Below are positions 19,878 through 28,755 of a stretch of DNA of 64,000 nucleotides, piece by piece. The DNA comes from Streptococcus constellatus. Lineage in GTDB: Bacteria; Bacillota; Bacilli; Lactobacillales; Streptococcaceae. The notes beneath the pieces were generated by a model. It was given only the letters and a program-made list of their open reading frames with translations, was not told the origin of the DNA and searched no databases. Location: positions 20,273 through 84,272 of the forward strand of contig NZ_CABHMZ010000019.1 in NCBI RefSeq assembly GCF_902167705.1, written 5' to 3'. The translations under genes were made by a program, and so were the position numbers. Position 1 is the first letter of the stretch. Each line of letters begins with the position of its first letter.

Positions 19878-19902
19878 AAAATCAGCCACTTGGACTGATT
19901 TT
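19878..19902 (-). terminator. parC terminator
   Basis: AAAATCAG (19878-19885) pairs with CTGATTTT (19895-19902); on the minus strand it is followed by TTTTTATT. Confidence 0.82.
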
Positions 19903-19905
19903 CAA

Positions 19906-22362
19906 TTATTTAAGATTCGCAGAGAACACTTCTTCATCCGAAATGGTATCAGAGATAAAGCTTCCGTTGCTGGTTCTTTCAGACAAGCTAAGGTCAGCAA
20001 GATTCACTTGGTAAGTCGTTCCCTTGTTAGAAACAATAGAAAGAATCTGCTCTTCTTCTGCTGTTGGATTGTCTGAACTAAAGAGGTCTAGTTCTACAGG
20101 ATGCTCTCCAAAGACAGGACCTGCTTGGAAAACACGATGTGGCTTGGACTTCAGCTCGCGCAACACTTGCAAGCCACGATTTGCTCGGCTGGTCACAGGA
20201 ATATCTGCAACTGCCATTCGCTTGAGCGCTCCGCGCTGGGTCAAGATATAAAGTGAATCAGTATTGGCAACAAAAGCTGCTACTAAGACATCATCTTTTT
20301 TGAGGTTGATAGCTTTGACACCTGCTGCTTTAGCACCAACAACTGGTACTTCTTCGATATTGAAGCGCAAGGCATAACCGTTCTTGGTCACTAGCATAAC
20401 ATCGTCTAGCTTGATTGGAGAGAGTGTGATAATTTGGTCGTATTCATTTTTTAATTTAGCAAATTTGACAGACTTGGACTTATAGGTGCGCCAAGGACTG
20501 AATTCTTTTCGTTCTACGCGCTTGATTTGTCCTAGTTTTGTTACCGCAAAATAAGTTCCTTCGTCAAAATTATCAACCAATTCTGTATAGAGTACTTCTT
20601 CGTTTGTCTCAAAATTGGTAATGGTCTGACTGAGGTGTTCCCCGATTTCTTTCCAGCGAATGTCTGCTAGCTCATGAACCGGCCGATAGATGACATTGCC
20701 AAGATTGGTAAAAATCAAAAGGTGCTGAGTGGTTTTCGCCGAGCTGACAAAAATCAGACGGTCGTCATCTCGCTTGCCGACCTCGTCAACCGTTGATGAA
20801 TTGAAAGAACGTGGACTGGTGCGTTTGAGGTAGCCGCCACGAGTGACGCTGACAAAGGTTTCTTCTTCTACAATCAGACTAGCCGTATCAATCTCAATGG
20901 CGTTAGCCGTATCTTGCAATTCACTAAGACGAGGATTGCCAAATTTCTTTTTGACCTCACGGAGTTCGCGCTTCATCAGATTGTACATGGTCCGCTCATC
21001 ACCGATAATGGCAGAAAGCATGGCAATTTTCTCACGTAATTCCGCCTGCTCTTCCTCCAGAATTACCACGTCTGTATTGGTCAAGCGATAAAGTTGGAGA
21101 GTGACAATGGCCTCTGCCTGCTCTTCGGTAAAATCATAGCTGACCTTGAGATTTTCCTTGGCGTCAGCTTTATTTTCCGATGCACGAATGAGCGCAATCA
21201 CTTCATCCAAGATAGAAATCACTCGAATCAATCCTTCTACGATATGCAGGCGTTTTTCTGCTTTGGCCTTGTCAAATCGGCTGCGCGCCAGAATAATCTC
21301 TTTTCGATGGGCAATGTAACTGGTCAGAATCGGTACAATCCCTACCAAACGCGGTGTGAAATGATCAATCGCCACCATGTTAAAGTTGTAATTGATCTGC
21401 AAATCCGTGTATTTAAAGAGATAATTCAGAATCAGGTCGGTATTGGCATCTTTTTTCAGCTCAATAGCGATACGAAGCCCGTCACGGTCAGACTCATCCC
21501 GCACTTCTGCAATACCAGCTACCTTATTATTGACCCGAACGTCATCAATCTTCTTGACCAGAACAGCCTTGTTAATCTCGTAAGGAATCTCGGTGACAAC
21601 AATCTGCTCTTTGCCGCCTTTGAGCTTTTCAATCTCCGTCCGAGAACGCACGACAACGCGCCCCTTTCCAGTCTCATAGGCTTTCTTAATCTCATCTCGC
21701 CCTTGCACAATGGCTCCCGTTGGAAAGTCAGGGCCCGGCAGAAACTCCATGAGTTTGTCAACCTTGGCTTTGGGGTGGTCAATCATATAGACCACCGCAT
21801 CAATGACCTCAGCCAGATTGTGAGGCGGAATGTCCGTCGCATACCCAGCAGAAATCCCCGTCGCCCCATTCACCAAAAGATTTGGAAAGGCAGCAGGCAA
21901 TACGGTCGGCTCTTTCTCTGTATCGTCAAAGTTCCAAGCAAAAGGCACGGTGTCCTTTTCAATGTCTTGGAGCAAGTAGCCTGCAATCTCAGATAAACGA
22001 GCTTCGGTGTACCGCATAGCGGCTGGCGGATCACCATCCATAGAACCGTTATTTCCGTGCATTTCCACTAAAATCTCACGGTTCTTCCAGTCCTGAGACA
22101 TACGCACCATGGCGTCGTAGATAGAGCTGTCACCATGCGGGTGGAAATTCCCCATGATATTTCCGACGGACTTGGCAGACTTGCGGTAGCCCTTGTCAAA
22201 GGTGTTGCCGTCCTTGTTCATCGAATAAAGAATCCGACGCTGCACGGGCTTGAGTCCGTCACGAATGTCGGGCAAGGCCCGCTCCTGAATGATGTATTTG
22301 GAGTAGCGCCCAAAACGCTCTCCTATGATGTCCTCCAAGGACATGTTTTGAATGTTACTCAT
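19906..22362 (-). CDS. parC: DNA topoisomerase IV subunit A
   Basis: 818 residues, normal for streptococcal ParC. It decatenates daughter chromosomes with ParE. The active-site tyrosine is Y118 in AAMRYTEAR. The quinolone-resistance region [15 protein letters not shown] keeps S79 and D83, the susceptible residues. parC is usually close to parE; here about 3.6 kb of other genes separates them. The gene is richer in G and C than the cassette upstream. It lies about 120 nt after the membrane coiled-coil gene, with no obvious terminator in that gap. Confidence 0.97.
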   Translation of the reverse strand: MSNIQNMSLEDIIGERFGRYSKYIIQERALPDIRDGLKPVQRRILYSMNKDGNTFDKGYRKSAKSVGNIMGNFHPHGDSSIYDAMVRMSQDWKNREILVEMHGNNGSMDGDPPAAMRYTEARLSEIAGYLLQDIEKDTVPFAWNFDDTEKEPTVLPAAFPNLLVNGATGISAGYATDIPPHNLAEVIDAVVYMIDHPKAKVDKLMEFLPGPDFPTGAIVQGRDEIKKAYETGKGRVVVRSRTEIEKLKGGKEQIVVTEIPYEINKAVLVKKIDDVRVNNKVAGIAEVRDESDRDGLRIAIELKKDANTDLILNYLFKYTDLQINYNFNMVAIDHFTPRLVGIVPILTSYIAHRKEIILARSRFDKAKAEKRLHIVEGLIRVISILDEVIALIRASENKADAKENLKVSYDFTEEQAEAIVTLQLYRLTNTDVVILEEEQAELREKIAMLSAIIGDERTMYNLMKRELREVKKKFGNPRLSELQDTANAIEIDTASLIVEEETFVSVTRGGYLKRTSPRSFNSSTVDEVGKRDDDRLIFVSSAKTTQHLLIFTNLGNVIYRPVHELADIRWKEIGEHLSQTITNFETNEEVLYTELVDNFDEGTYFAVTKLGQIKRVERKEFSPWRTYKSKSVKFAKLKNEYDQIITLSPIKLDDVMLVTKNGYALRFNIEEVPVVGAKAAGVKAINLKKDDVLVAAFVANTDSLYILTQRGALKRMAVADIPVTSRANRGLQVLRELKSKPHRVFQAGPVFGEHPVELDLFSSDNPTAEEEQILSIVSNKGTTYQVNLADLSLSERTSNGSFISDTISDEEVFSANLK

Positions 22363-22481
22363 AGGATACTAAGCCCGTAAAATGCAAATTCACACAGCAT
22401 TTAGGGCGAGTTCAACTCCTTTCGAAAATTGTAGAGTAGGTTGTAATAAAAAGCGGAAAAAATCCCATAAAGATAGACAAA

Positions 22482-23153
22482 TCACATACAGAAAAACATA
22501 CGCAATTCCTCTCTGGCTATTTTTATTCTTGAAAACTCATTTGATATAAAACTTACACATTGATCTTCGTCAAAGTTTTCTGAAATATATTTCGATGAAG
22601 AGTTTATCGCTCTTAATAATTTATTAAAACAACCTAGAGCTAATGGAGGGACATCTACATTGTCTAAATAATTAATCTCGACTTCAATCAGATCTTCTAT
22701 TGCCGCAAAAATTTCATCTACCTCATCCTCAATATCAGAAGATATCCTCTTCTTAGCATTAAAATCACTAACAGATTTCGACAATGTGCTATATTCCCAT
22801 TCAAAATCATCCAAAGCTCTAAAGAATATCGGAAAATCATTTTGAAATTTTATAAGATTTGACCTTCTCGATTGCTGAGCTAACTCTGTAAGTTCTCTTA
22901 GATTTTCTTCAACTTTTTCTTGAGTTTCTGACAGTTTAGCCTGTTGTTCTGTTAGTTTTAAAATATTTTCAGCAATTAACTTTTGCTTGTCTTCTAACTT
23001 TATTTGTCGATCATCTAACACCTTGTTATCTTTTTTAGAAATCCACATTGCATAACAAATAGGCAATGCTGCCGCAAAAATCTGAATGATATATCCCTTT
23101 ATATCTGGCTCACTCAGTATTTTTATCAATCTTTCAAACATTTCTGGTGTCAT
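22482..23153 (-). CDS. Membrane-anchored coiled-coil protein of unknown function
   Basis: 223 residues, no family recognised. A hydrophobic segment at about 20-38 (IIQIFAAALPICYAMWI) is followed by a long heptad-type helix at about 43-92 rich in Leu, Glu, Gln and Lys. The rest is an acidic helical domain. The topology is probably one membrane pass with a cytoplasmic coiled coil. Its ATG (AGGAG, 5 nt) lies inside the end of the RelA/SpoT-like gene, with a 20-nt overlap, so translation is coupled and a shared function is likely. Clearly AT-rich compared with parC and parE. It could be an effector or partner of the upstream enzyme; this is inference. Confidence 0.72.
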   Translation of the reverse strand: MTPEMFERLIKILSEPDIKGYIIQIFAAALPICYAMWISKKDNKVLDDRQIKLEDKQKLIAENILKLTEQQAKLSETQEKVEENLRELTELAQQSRRSNLIKFQNDFPIFFRALDDFEWEYSTLSKSVSDFNAKKRISSDIEDEVDEIFAAIEDLIEVEINYLDNVDVPPLALGCFNKLLRAINSSSKYISENFDEDQCVSFISNEFSRIKIAREELRMFFCM

Positions 23154-23733
23154 AGTTACTCCTATTGTTTATTTCCCCCACAAACCCACGTTTATACTTG
23201 ATATGACTGGCAATGTTACTGTCCACATCTTTTTTATCCCATAGTTGGAGTTCCCAAGGGTAGTAAAAATTGCTTTTGTTCTTAAAATAGATATGAATCC
23301 CAACATAACCATCTTTGTCACGTAAATACCAGTTTTTCAGACCGTACTGTTCTTGCCAAGCGTCAAGTCGTTCCATGACTTGAGCGATTTCCTCAGATGT
23401 TAAAATCATGCGGGCGCCGAAAATATCATTGAGAACTGAATTGACCGGATAGCCCTCTTGTCGCTCAGAAAAGCGAGCAATCTTATCTAGGATAGATTCG
23501 GATGTCTTAACCCGATAGACATAAGAAATATCCTGCACATCTGCCTTCATCAGATAGTCATTGATGGACTCATGGAGGTTGAGGCGGTAGGCAAGAATCG
23601 CCTCGGTTGGCACCTTAGCGAAGGTATGTTTCAGATTGATTTTCTCTACCTTACCAGTTTCAAAATAATCTTTAGAGTATTCTAAGTGAATACGATTAAT
23701 TTCTGTAATGAGGCGTTCTACTTTTTCTAGCAT
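23134..23733 (-). CDS. RelA/SpoT-fold nucleotide synthetase-like protein
   Basis: 199 residues. A helical N-terminus is followed by a RelA/SpoT synthetase-type core: YRVK then SILDKIARF (about 76-90), NDIFGARMIL (about 105), GYVGIHIYFK (about 146) and WELQLW (about 165), then SHIKYKR. These match, in order, the basic ATP-binding segment, the metal-binding DxxG region, the Y-x-x-x-H segment and the ExQ motif of small alarmone synthetases. There is no hydrolase, TGS or ACT domain. It is not close to streptococcal RelP or RelQ by eye. Start at 23733 from AGGAG at 8 nt. It overlaps the next gene. Possible products: (p)ppGpp-like nucleotides, or pyrophosphorylation of tRNA as in toxSAS proteins. 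Confidence 0.7.
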   Translation of the reverse strand: MLEKVERLITEINRIHLEYSKDYFETGKVEKINLKHTFAKVPTEAILAYRLNLHESINDYLMKADVQDISYVYRVKTSESILDKIARFSERQEGYPVNSVLNDIFGARMILTSEEIAQVMERLDAWQEQYGLKNWYLRDKDGYVGIHIYFKNKSNFYYPWELQLWDKKDVDSNIASHIKYKRGFVGEINNRSNYDTRNV

Positions 23734-23772
23734 GAGAATCACTCCTGTCATTTATTTACTAAGGCTTGAACC

Positions 23773-24516
23773 TTATCCTACACTTTCTGCTTTTGTTACT
23801 TTCTTAACCGCTTTGCGTTTTTTGTAGCGACTGCGAATGGTATTGAGGTGGTCGCGAAGATCTGCATAGTGGCTTCTTTCTGGGTAGGCATAGGTCATGA
23901 TAGCGGTGAAATCCAGCAGGAAATCGTAGATTTCTTGTAGCTGAATGCGGAGTTGCTTGCTTTGACTAGGCACTTTGCCTTTTAATTCAGTCAAGCGCTC
24001 CTTGTAAGCTTCTTCAAACCGCTTTTGCGCAGTCACCAAGCTTTCCACATGAGCTTCCAAGTGCAGTTTTGCCAGCGCCGTTTGATAGGTCGATTTCTTC
24101 AGCTCTTGGAGCAGGTGGTTGATGCCCTCTGTCTCTTTTTCATAGTTGGCAGCCGCAATCCCTGCGTAATTTTTCAGCAAGCCTGCCAAGGTGTCGTAGG
24201 CTTCTTTTGTTGTCGTCTCCTTGACCCGTGAAAACGCCCGCACCAAAGCAGTCAGCGTCCCCAAAGCATCGTCTCGCTCGCGGTCGGCTTGGTCTAAACT
24301 GGTCACCAAGCGACTGGCTTTCGTCTGATGAAGCCCCTCCTGAAACTTAGCCAAATGCTGGCTCATCTCTTCCAGCTTACTCGTATAAATACTTTCAACC
24401 TTGTGCGCCTTGTTAAAAGCAGCAATCGCCTCTTTCGACTCGGTCATGAGCTGGGAAAATTCACTTTTATCCAGAGTTTTCGTGTCCAATGTAGTGATTC
24501 CGTATGTCAATTTCAT
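23773..24516 (-). CDS. Helical protein, possibly DUF6261-like
   Basis: 247 residues, nearly all predicted helix, with no signal peptide or membrane segment. It has long amphipathic stretches such as HVESLVTAQKRFEEAYKERL and a basic C-terminus (RYKKRKAVKKV). The pattern recalls the uncharacterised DUF6261 family, but I am not certain. The start has AGGAG at 6 nt. It ends 39 nt before the RelA/SpoT-like gene on the same strand, so they are likely in one operon. Its base composition is richer in G and C than its two AT-rich neighbours, suggesting separate origins. Confidence 0.6.
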   Translation of the reverse strand: MKLTYGITTLDTKTLDKSEFSQLMTESKEAIAAFNKAHKVESIYTSKLEEMSQHLAKFQEGLHQTKASRLVTSLDQADRERDDALGTLTALVRAFSRVKETTTKEAYDTLAGLLKNYAGIAAANYEKETEGINHLLQELKKSTYQTALAKLHLEAHVESLVTAQKRFEEAYKERLTELKGKVPSQSKQLRIQLQEIYDFLLDFTAIMTYAYPERSHYADLRDHLNTIRSRYKKRKAVKKVTKAESVG

Positions 24517-24598
24517 TATTCTCTCCTAATTCTTTTAAATTCTAATCTATTTCATATCATTTTTACATTGTTCAGTTTCGGAAAAGGCTTTTTACTCA

Positions 24599-24762
24599 AA
24601 AACCGTTCGTCCGAAATCGGAATGTTCGTCTTTTGCTCTAAAAACCCTTGTCCGAAAACAGAACAATCGGGATTTACTAAAAAGTCGCTTGTCCGAAAGT
24701 TGAACGACTTTACTTTTGCTCTAGCGAGCTTGTCCGAAACTCGGACAGTGAGAGTTTATTAT
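24599..24762. repeat. Array of four 41-bp tandem repeats (array A)
   Basis: Copies of GTCCGAA occur at 24609, 24650, 24691 and 24732, exactly 41 bp apart. Each unit has about 10 variable bases, TTGTCCGAAA (or a close form), a variable middle, and a tail like TTTACTAAAAA or TTTTGCTCTAAAAA. The variable parts pair within units: AAAGTCG/CGACTTT in unit 3 and TGTCCGA/TCGGACA in unit 4. A degenerate fragment precedes unit 1. It lies in the 296-bp gap between the membrane protein gene and the helical protein gene. A related array is at 60257-60488. Confidence 0.8.
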
Positions 24763-24812
24763 TGTACTTGAGAACATCATCTCAGATATAGATAATTTCT
24801 TTTTAATTCACA

Positions 24813-25922
24813 CTATATTTTTGCATTAGCAAACTTTCTGGCTGCATAATATTTATCATAAATCAAATCGCTCTTTAAAGATTTGATTAGATCTTTGTTA
24901 TAATCAACATCTTGATTTAATTCAATTCTTTGATCTTGTAAAAATATATAAAAGTCTCCATAAAATCCTCCCTTTTCTTGTTTATACACAGGAATTCGAA
25001 TATCTAAAGAGTATTTTTCTTTACCTTTTATTATTTTTTCGCCACTTTTGATAGCAACATCATATTTCAAACTACAACTTCTATCAACCAAAATGTAAAA
25101 ATTAACATCATTAGCTCCCGCAGTTAATTTTTGAGAGCAAGTAACAGATTTTTGAGTAGTATCTTCAATTAGATTAATTAATGGAACTTCACCTATACTA
25201 GAACCAACAGAGCCTCGTGCCACAATATGGAATCTCTTTTCTCTGCTATCATAAGCTACTACTAACATCAGATTAGGAATTTCTTTTCCCTTGCTATTGA
25301 ATACTGATACTTTAAGAAGATATAATTTGCTATTCTGTTCAAATTCAGAAACGAATTCATCAAATGAACATATAATTAAACTCCTAATATCTCCTGGTTT
25401 TAAAATTAGAGATTCTTGTAGAACTTTCTCTGTTTCATAAACTTCCTTAAAAGTGTCTTTCTCACACCTAATAAACTTAACAGTGCATTGCTCTACAAAC
25501 GACTCTTTGGTTCCATTATTATATGCTAGAAGCACAAATTTTTGATTTCTATCATAAAAACCACCATCATATTGAATATCAGGAAAATCATTATTTTCCT
25601 TCTTTATATTATATAATTCAATTTCTGTTACTGATTGAGTAACACTTCTTTTATTTTCTACAGCTAGAGTGTTTAATAAGAAATTTGAATATATTGGTGA
25701 TTCAGAAGTTGCTTGTTCGGGAACTCCACTTCTGTTATTTATGTTTGAAATACTATTTCCAACTATCTCTATCTTTTTCTCATTATCAAATCTGTTTTTA
25801 GAACGATGTACTATAATTGGCCCCACAATCACAGTTACTATCAGACTTAAGATTAGCCACCACCACTGTTGGGATAGCTGAAAACCACTTTGCTGAACAT
25901 TTTGTTGTACTGCTATAAACAT
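24813..25922 (-). CDS. Single-pass membrane protein of unknown function
   Basis: 369 residues. One membrane segment at about 22-41 (WWWLILSLIVTVIVGPIIV) is followed by a basic stop-transfer (HRSKNRF), giving a large soluble domain with many beta strands. No known domain is recognised. It is AT-rich. The AGGAG site overlaps the parE stop codon, but lies 13 nt before the ATG at 25922, which is long; an upstream extension would read through parE sequence in another frame and is not credible. Co-transcription with parE is likely. Part of the cassette between parE and parC. Confidence 0.65.
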   Translation of the reverse strand: MFIAVQQNVQQSGFQLSQQWWWLILSLIVTVIVGPIIVHRSKNRFDNEKKIEIVGNSISNINNRSGVPEQATSESPIYSNFLLNTLAVENKRSVTQSVTEIELYNIKKENNDFPDIQYDGGFYDRNQKFVLLAYNNGTKESFVEQCTVKFIRCEKDTFKEVYETEKVLQESLILKPGDIRSLIICSFDEFVSEFEQNSKLYLLKVSVFNSKGKEIPNLMLVVAYDSREKRFHIVARGSVGSSIGEVPLINLIEDTTQKSVTCSQKLTAGANDVNFYILVDRSCSLKYDVAIKSGEKIIKGKEKYSLDIRIPVYKQEKGGFYGDFYIFLQDQRIELNQDVDYNKDLIKSLKSDLIYDKYYAARKFANAKI

Positions 25923-25938
25923 ACTTTTTCTATATCTC

Positions 25939-27888
25939 CTAAAAAATAACTTCCCCACTCTCCTCCAGCGTAAACTTAACATTATCTTCAATCCATTTAC
26001 GGCGAGGTGGGACTTTGTCGCCCATGAGGACATTGACGCGGCGCTCGGCACGAGCCAAGTCGTCAATGGTGACGCGAATGAGGGTGCGGTTTTCAGGATT
26101 CATAGTGGTTTCCCAGAGCTGGTCGGCATTCATTTCTCCAAGCCCTTTGTAGCGCTGCAGCATGGCACCTTTGCCAAATTTCTTGCGCAGGTCTTCTAGA
26201 TCGCCGTCCGTCCAAGCATACTCGACAACCTCGTTCTTGCCTTTACCTTTGGACATTTTATAGAGAGGGGGCAGGGCGATATAGACATGCCCCGCTTCTA
26301 CGAGTGGGCGCATGTAGCGGTAAAAGAAAGTCAGCAAGAGCGTCTGGATATGGGCGCCGTCCGTATCGGCATCGGTCATGATGATAATCTTGTCATAGTT
26401 GGCATCTTCGAGAGAGAAGTCCGAACCAACACCTGCACCAATGGTGTAAATCATGGTGTTGATTTCTTCGTTTTTGAGAATGTCTGCCATTTTAGCTTTG
26501 GCGGTATTGATAACCTTACCGCGCAGGGGCAGAATCGCCTGAAACTTGCGGTCGCGTCCTTGCTTAGCAGAGCCACCAGCTGAATCTCCTTCAACCAGAT
26601 AGAGTTCGTTTTTAGCTGGATTTTTGGATTGAGCTGGCGTTAGTTTTCCAGATAAAAGCCCCTTGTCTTTCTTGTTTTTCTTGCCGCTTCGGCTTTCATC
26701 TCTCGCCTTGCGGGCTGCCTCGCGCGCATCTCTCGCCTTAATTGCCTTGCGGATAAGATTAGACGCCAGTTCCCCATTTTCCAAGAGGAAGAAAGTCAAC
26801 TTGTCTGATACAATCGAATCCACCGCAGGACGAGCAAGCGGACTGCCCAGCTTATCCTTGGTCTGCCCCTCAAATTGCAAATGCTCTTCTGGTACTAAGA
26901 TAGAAAGAACAGCCGCTAAGCCCTCACGGTAGTCAGAGCCTTCCAGATTTTTATCCTTTTCTTTCAGCAATCCAGTCTTTCGTGCATAGTCATTCATGAC
27001 CTTGGTAATAGCAGACTTTAGTCCTGTCTCGTGCGTTCCTCCGTCCTTGGTGCGAACGTTATTGACAAAAGAAAGAATATTGTCTGAATAACCGTCATTG
27101 TACTGGAGAGCCACTTCCACTTGAAAACCACCCTCTTCTCCTTCAAAATAAAGAACTGGTGTCAAAGTTTCCTTGTCTTCGTTCAGATAGCTAACAAAAT
27201 CCTGCACCCCATTTTCATAATGAAAATCAACAGACTCGCCCGTTCGCTCATCTGTCAGAGAAAGATGAACATTTTTCAAAAGAAAGGCTGATTCATTGAG
27301 CCGCTCCGAAATCGTATTGTACTTGAAATCTGTCGTTGAGAAAATCGTATCGTCTGGCATAAAGGTCACTTTTGTGCCTGTTTTTGATTTGGGAGCTTTG
27401 CCAATCTTTTCCAGACTGGTAACAGGTTTTCCACCCTGCTCAAATCGTTGCCGATAAACTGTTCCGTCACGTGTGATTTCAACTTCCAGCCAGCTAGACA
27501 GCGCATTAACAACAGAAGAACCAACACCGTGGAGACCCCCAGAGGTCTTGTAGCCACCCTGACCGAACTTGCCGCCAGCGTGGAGCACCGTAAAGATAAC
27601 TTCTACTGTCGGGATTCCCATAGCGTGCATACCGACCGGCATTCCCCGACCGTGATCTGCTACAGTCAAACTCCCGTCTTTGTTAATCGTCACGTCAATC
27701 TTGTCGCCAAAGCCAGACAGAGCCTCATCAACTGCATTGTCCACAATTTCCCAGACCAAATGGTGAAGCCCAGTTGCATCTGTTGAACCGATATACATAC
27801 CAGGACGCTTACGAACCGCGTCCAAGCCTTCTAATACTTGAATGGCATCATCATTGTAATTGTTAATATTGATTTCCTTTTTTGCCAC
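25939..27888 (-). CDS. parE: DNA topoisomerase IV subunit B
   Basis: 649 residues, the expected length. ATPase subunit of topoisomerase IV. The GHKL ATP-binding motifs are present (EIVDNAVDEALSG, DHGRGMPVG, GGLHGVGSSVVNALS), then the TOPRIM domain with EGDSAGGSAKQGRDR and the DTDGAH metal motif. The start is a GTG at 27888 with AGGAGG 6 nt before it. Divergent from plsY. Followed at once by the membrane protein gene rather than parC. Confidence 0.97.
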   Translation of the reverse strand: MAKKEININNYNDDAIQVLEGLDAVRKRPGMYIGSTDATGLHHLVWEIVDNAVDEALSGFGDKIDVTINKDGSLTVADHGRGMPVGMHAMGIPTVEVIFTVLHAGGKFGQGGYKTSGGLHGVGSSVVNALSSWLEVEITRDGTVYRQRFEQGGKPVTSLEKIGKAPKSKTGTKVTFMPDDTIFSTTDFKYNTISERLNESAFLLKNVHLSLTDERTGESVDFHYENGVQDFVSYLNEDKETLTPVLYFEGEEGGFQVEVALQYNDGYSDNILSFVNNVRTKDGGTHETGLKSAITKVMNDYARKTGLLKEKDKNLEGSDYREGLAAVLSILVPEEHLQFEGQTKDKLGSPLARPAVDSIVSDKLTFFLLENGELASNLIRKAIKARDAREAARKARDESRSGKKNKKDKGLLSGKLTPAQSKNPAKNELYLVEGDSAGGSAKQGRDRKFQAILPLRGKVINTAKAKMADILKNEEINTMIYTIGAGVGSDFSLEDANYDKIIIMTDADTDGAHIQTLLLTFFYRYMRPLVEAGHVYIALPPLYKMSKGKGKNEVVEYAWTDGDLEDLRKKFGKGAMLQRYKGLGEMNADQLWETTMNPENRTLIRVTIDDLARAERRVNVLMGDKVPPRRKWIEDNVKFTLEESGEVIF

Positions 27889-28055
27889 AAGGAACCTCCT
27901 GAATCATTCATCCTTTCTATCTTACAAGTTTTTAGCAAATTTTGCAAAGATTTTTAGAAAATAGTGTATTCTTTCTGCTTCTCACCACCATTTTTTCAGC
28001 CTAGACAAATTTTATAAAATATTTCTGGTCGTTCAACTATCAAAATCAAAATTCA

Positions 28056-28064
28056 TGGTATAAT
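28056..28064 (+). promoter_or_regulatory. plsY extended -10, six bases before the start codon
   Basis: TGGTATAAT is an extended -10; the hexamer TATAAT ends at 28064 and the ATG begins at 28071. Transcription would begin at or next to the ATG, and there is no ribosome-binding site. Confidence 0.6.
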
Positions 28065-28070
28065 AAAAGC

Positions 28071-28718
28071 ATGATAAAGATAGTTTTTACATTGATAGTA
28101 GCTTATTTGATTGGTTCAATCCCTGCTGGGCTTTGGATTGGACAAGTATTTTACAAGAAAAATCTCCGCGAATACGGCAGCGGAAATACAGGAACGACCA
28201 ATACCTTTCGTGTCCTTGGGAAAAAAGCAGGCATCATCACCTTTATTTTTGACTTTTTTAAAGGAACATTTGCGACACTATTGCCTCTTTTCCTTCATAT
28301 CAACGGCATTTCTCCTCTCGTTTTTGGACTTTTAGCCGTTCTTGGACATACCTTCCCCATTTTCGCAGAATTTAAAGGCGGTAAAGCCGTGGCAACCAGC
28401 GCAGGTGTCATTCTTGGCTTTTCACCGACTTTCTTCACTTATTTAGCTGTCATCTTTTTCAGCTGCTTGTATTTGACTAGTATGATTTCTTTTTCAAGCG
28501 TGACAGCTGCTACCTCTGCTATTCTGGGAGTCTTAATTTTCCCACTATTTGGCTTTCTTTTGTCACGTTACGATGTGCTTTTTACCGTGATTGTGCTCGC
28601 ACTAGCGCTTATCATTATCGTTCGACACAAAGATAATATCCAGCGAATTCAGATGAAACAAGAAAACCTCATTCCCTTTGGATTGAATATCACAAAACAA
28701 CAACCTAAACAGAAATAA
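28071..28718 (+). CDS. plsY: Glycerol-3-phosphate acyltransferase PlsY
   Basis: 215-residue polytopic membrane enzyme that transfers the acyl group from acyl-phosphate to glycerol-3-phosphate, the first step in phospholipid synthesis. The family motifs are seen: [10 protein letters not shown] near the N-terminus, [32 protein letters not shown] and the late VIVRHKDNI. About six hydrophobic helices. Divergent from parE, as in other streptococci. No Shine-Dalgarno is present; the message appears leaderless. Confidence 0.95.
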   Translation: MIKIVFTLIVAYLIGSIPAGLWIGQVFYKKNLREYGSGNTGTTNTFRVLGKKAGIITFIFDFFKGTFATLLPLFLHINGISPLVFGLLAVLGHTFPIFAEFKGGKAVATSAGVILGFSPTFFTYLAVIFFSCLYLTSMISFSSVTAATSAILGVLIFPLFGFLLSRYDVLFTVIVLALALIIIVRHKDNIQRIQMKQENLIPFGLNITKQQPKQK

Positions 28719-28720
28719 AA

Positions 28721-28755
28721 GAAGCTAGGATTTTTATCCTAGCTTCCTTTTATTT
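28721..28755. terminator. Bidirectional terminator after plsY
   Basis: GAAGCTAGGA (28721-28730) pairs with TCCTAGCTTC (28737-28746), with T-rich tails both ways; it also serves the nucleotidase gene. Confidence 0.88.

Noticed and set aside
24599..24762. Possible CRISPR array
   Set aside because: The conserved part is only about 10 bases, the period is a short 41 bp with partly conserved spacer-like parts that pair internally, and no cas genes are in the window.
22482..26066. Prophage or integrative element between parC and parE
   Set aside because: No integrase, attachment repeats or phage structural genes are present; only four small genes and a repeat array.
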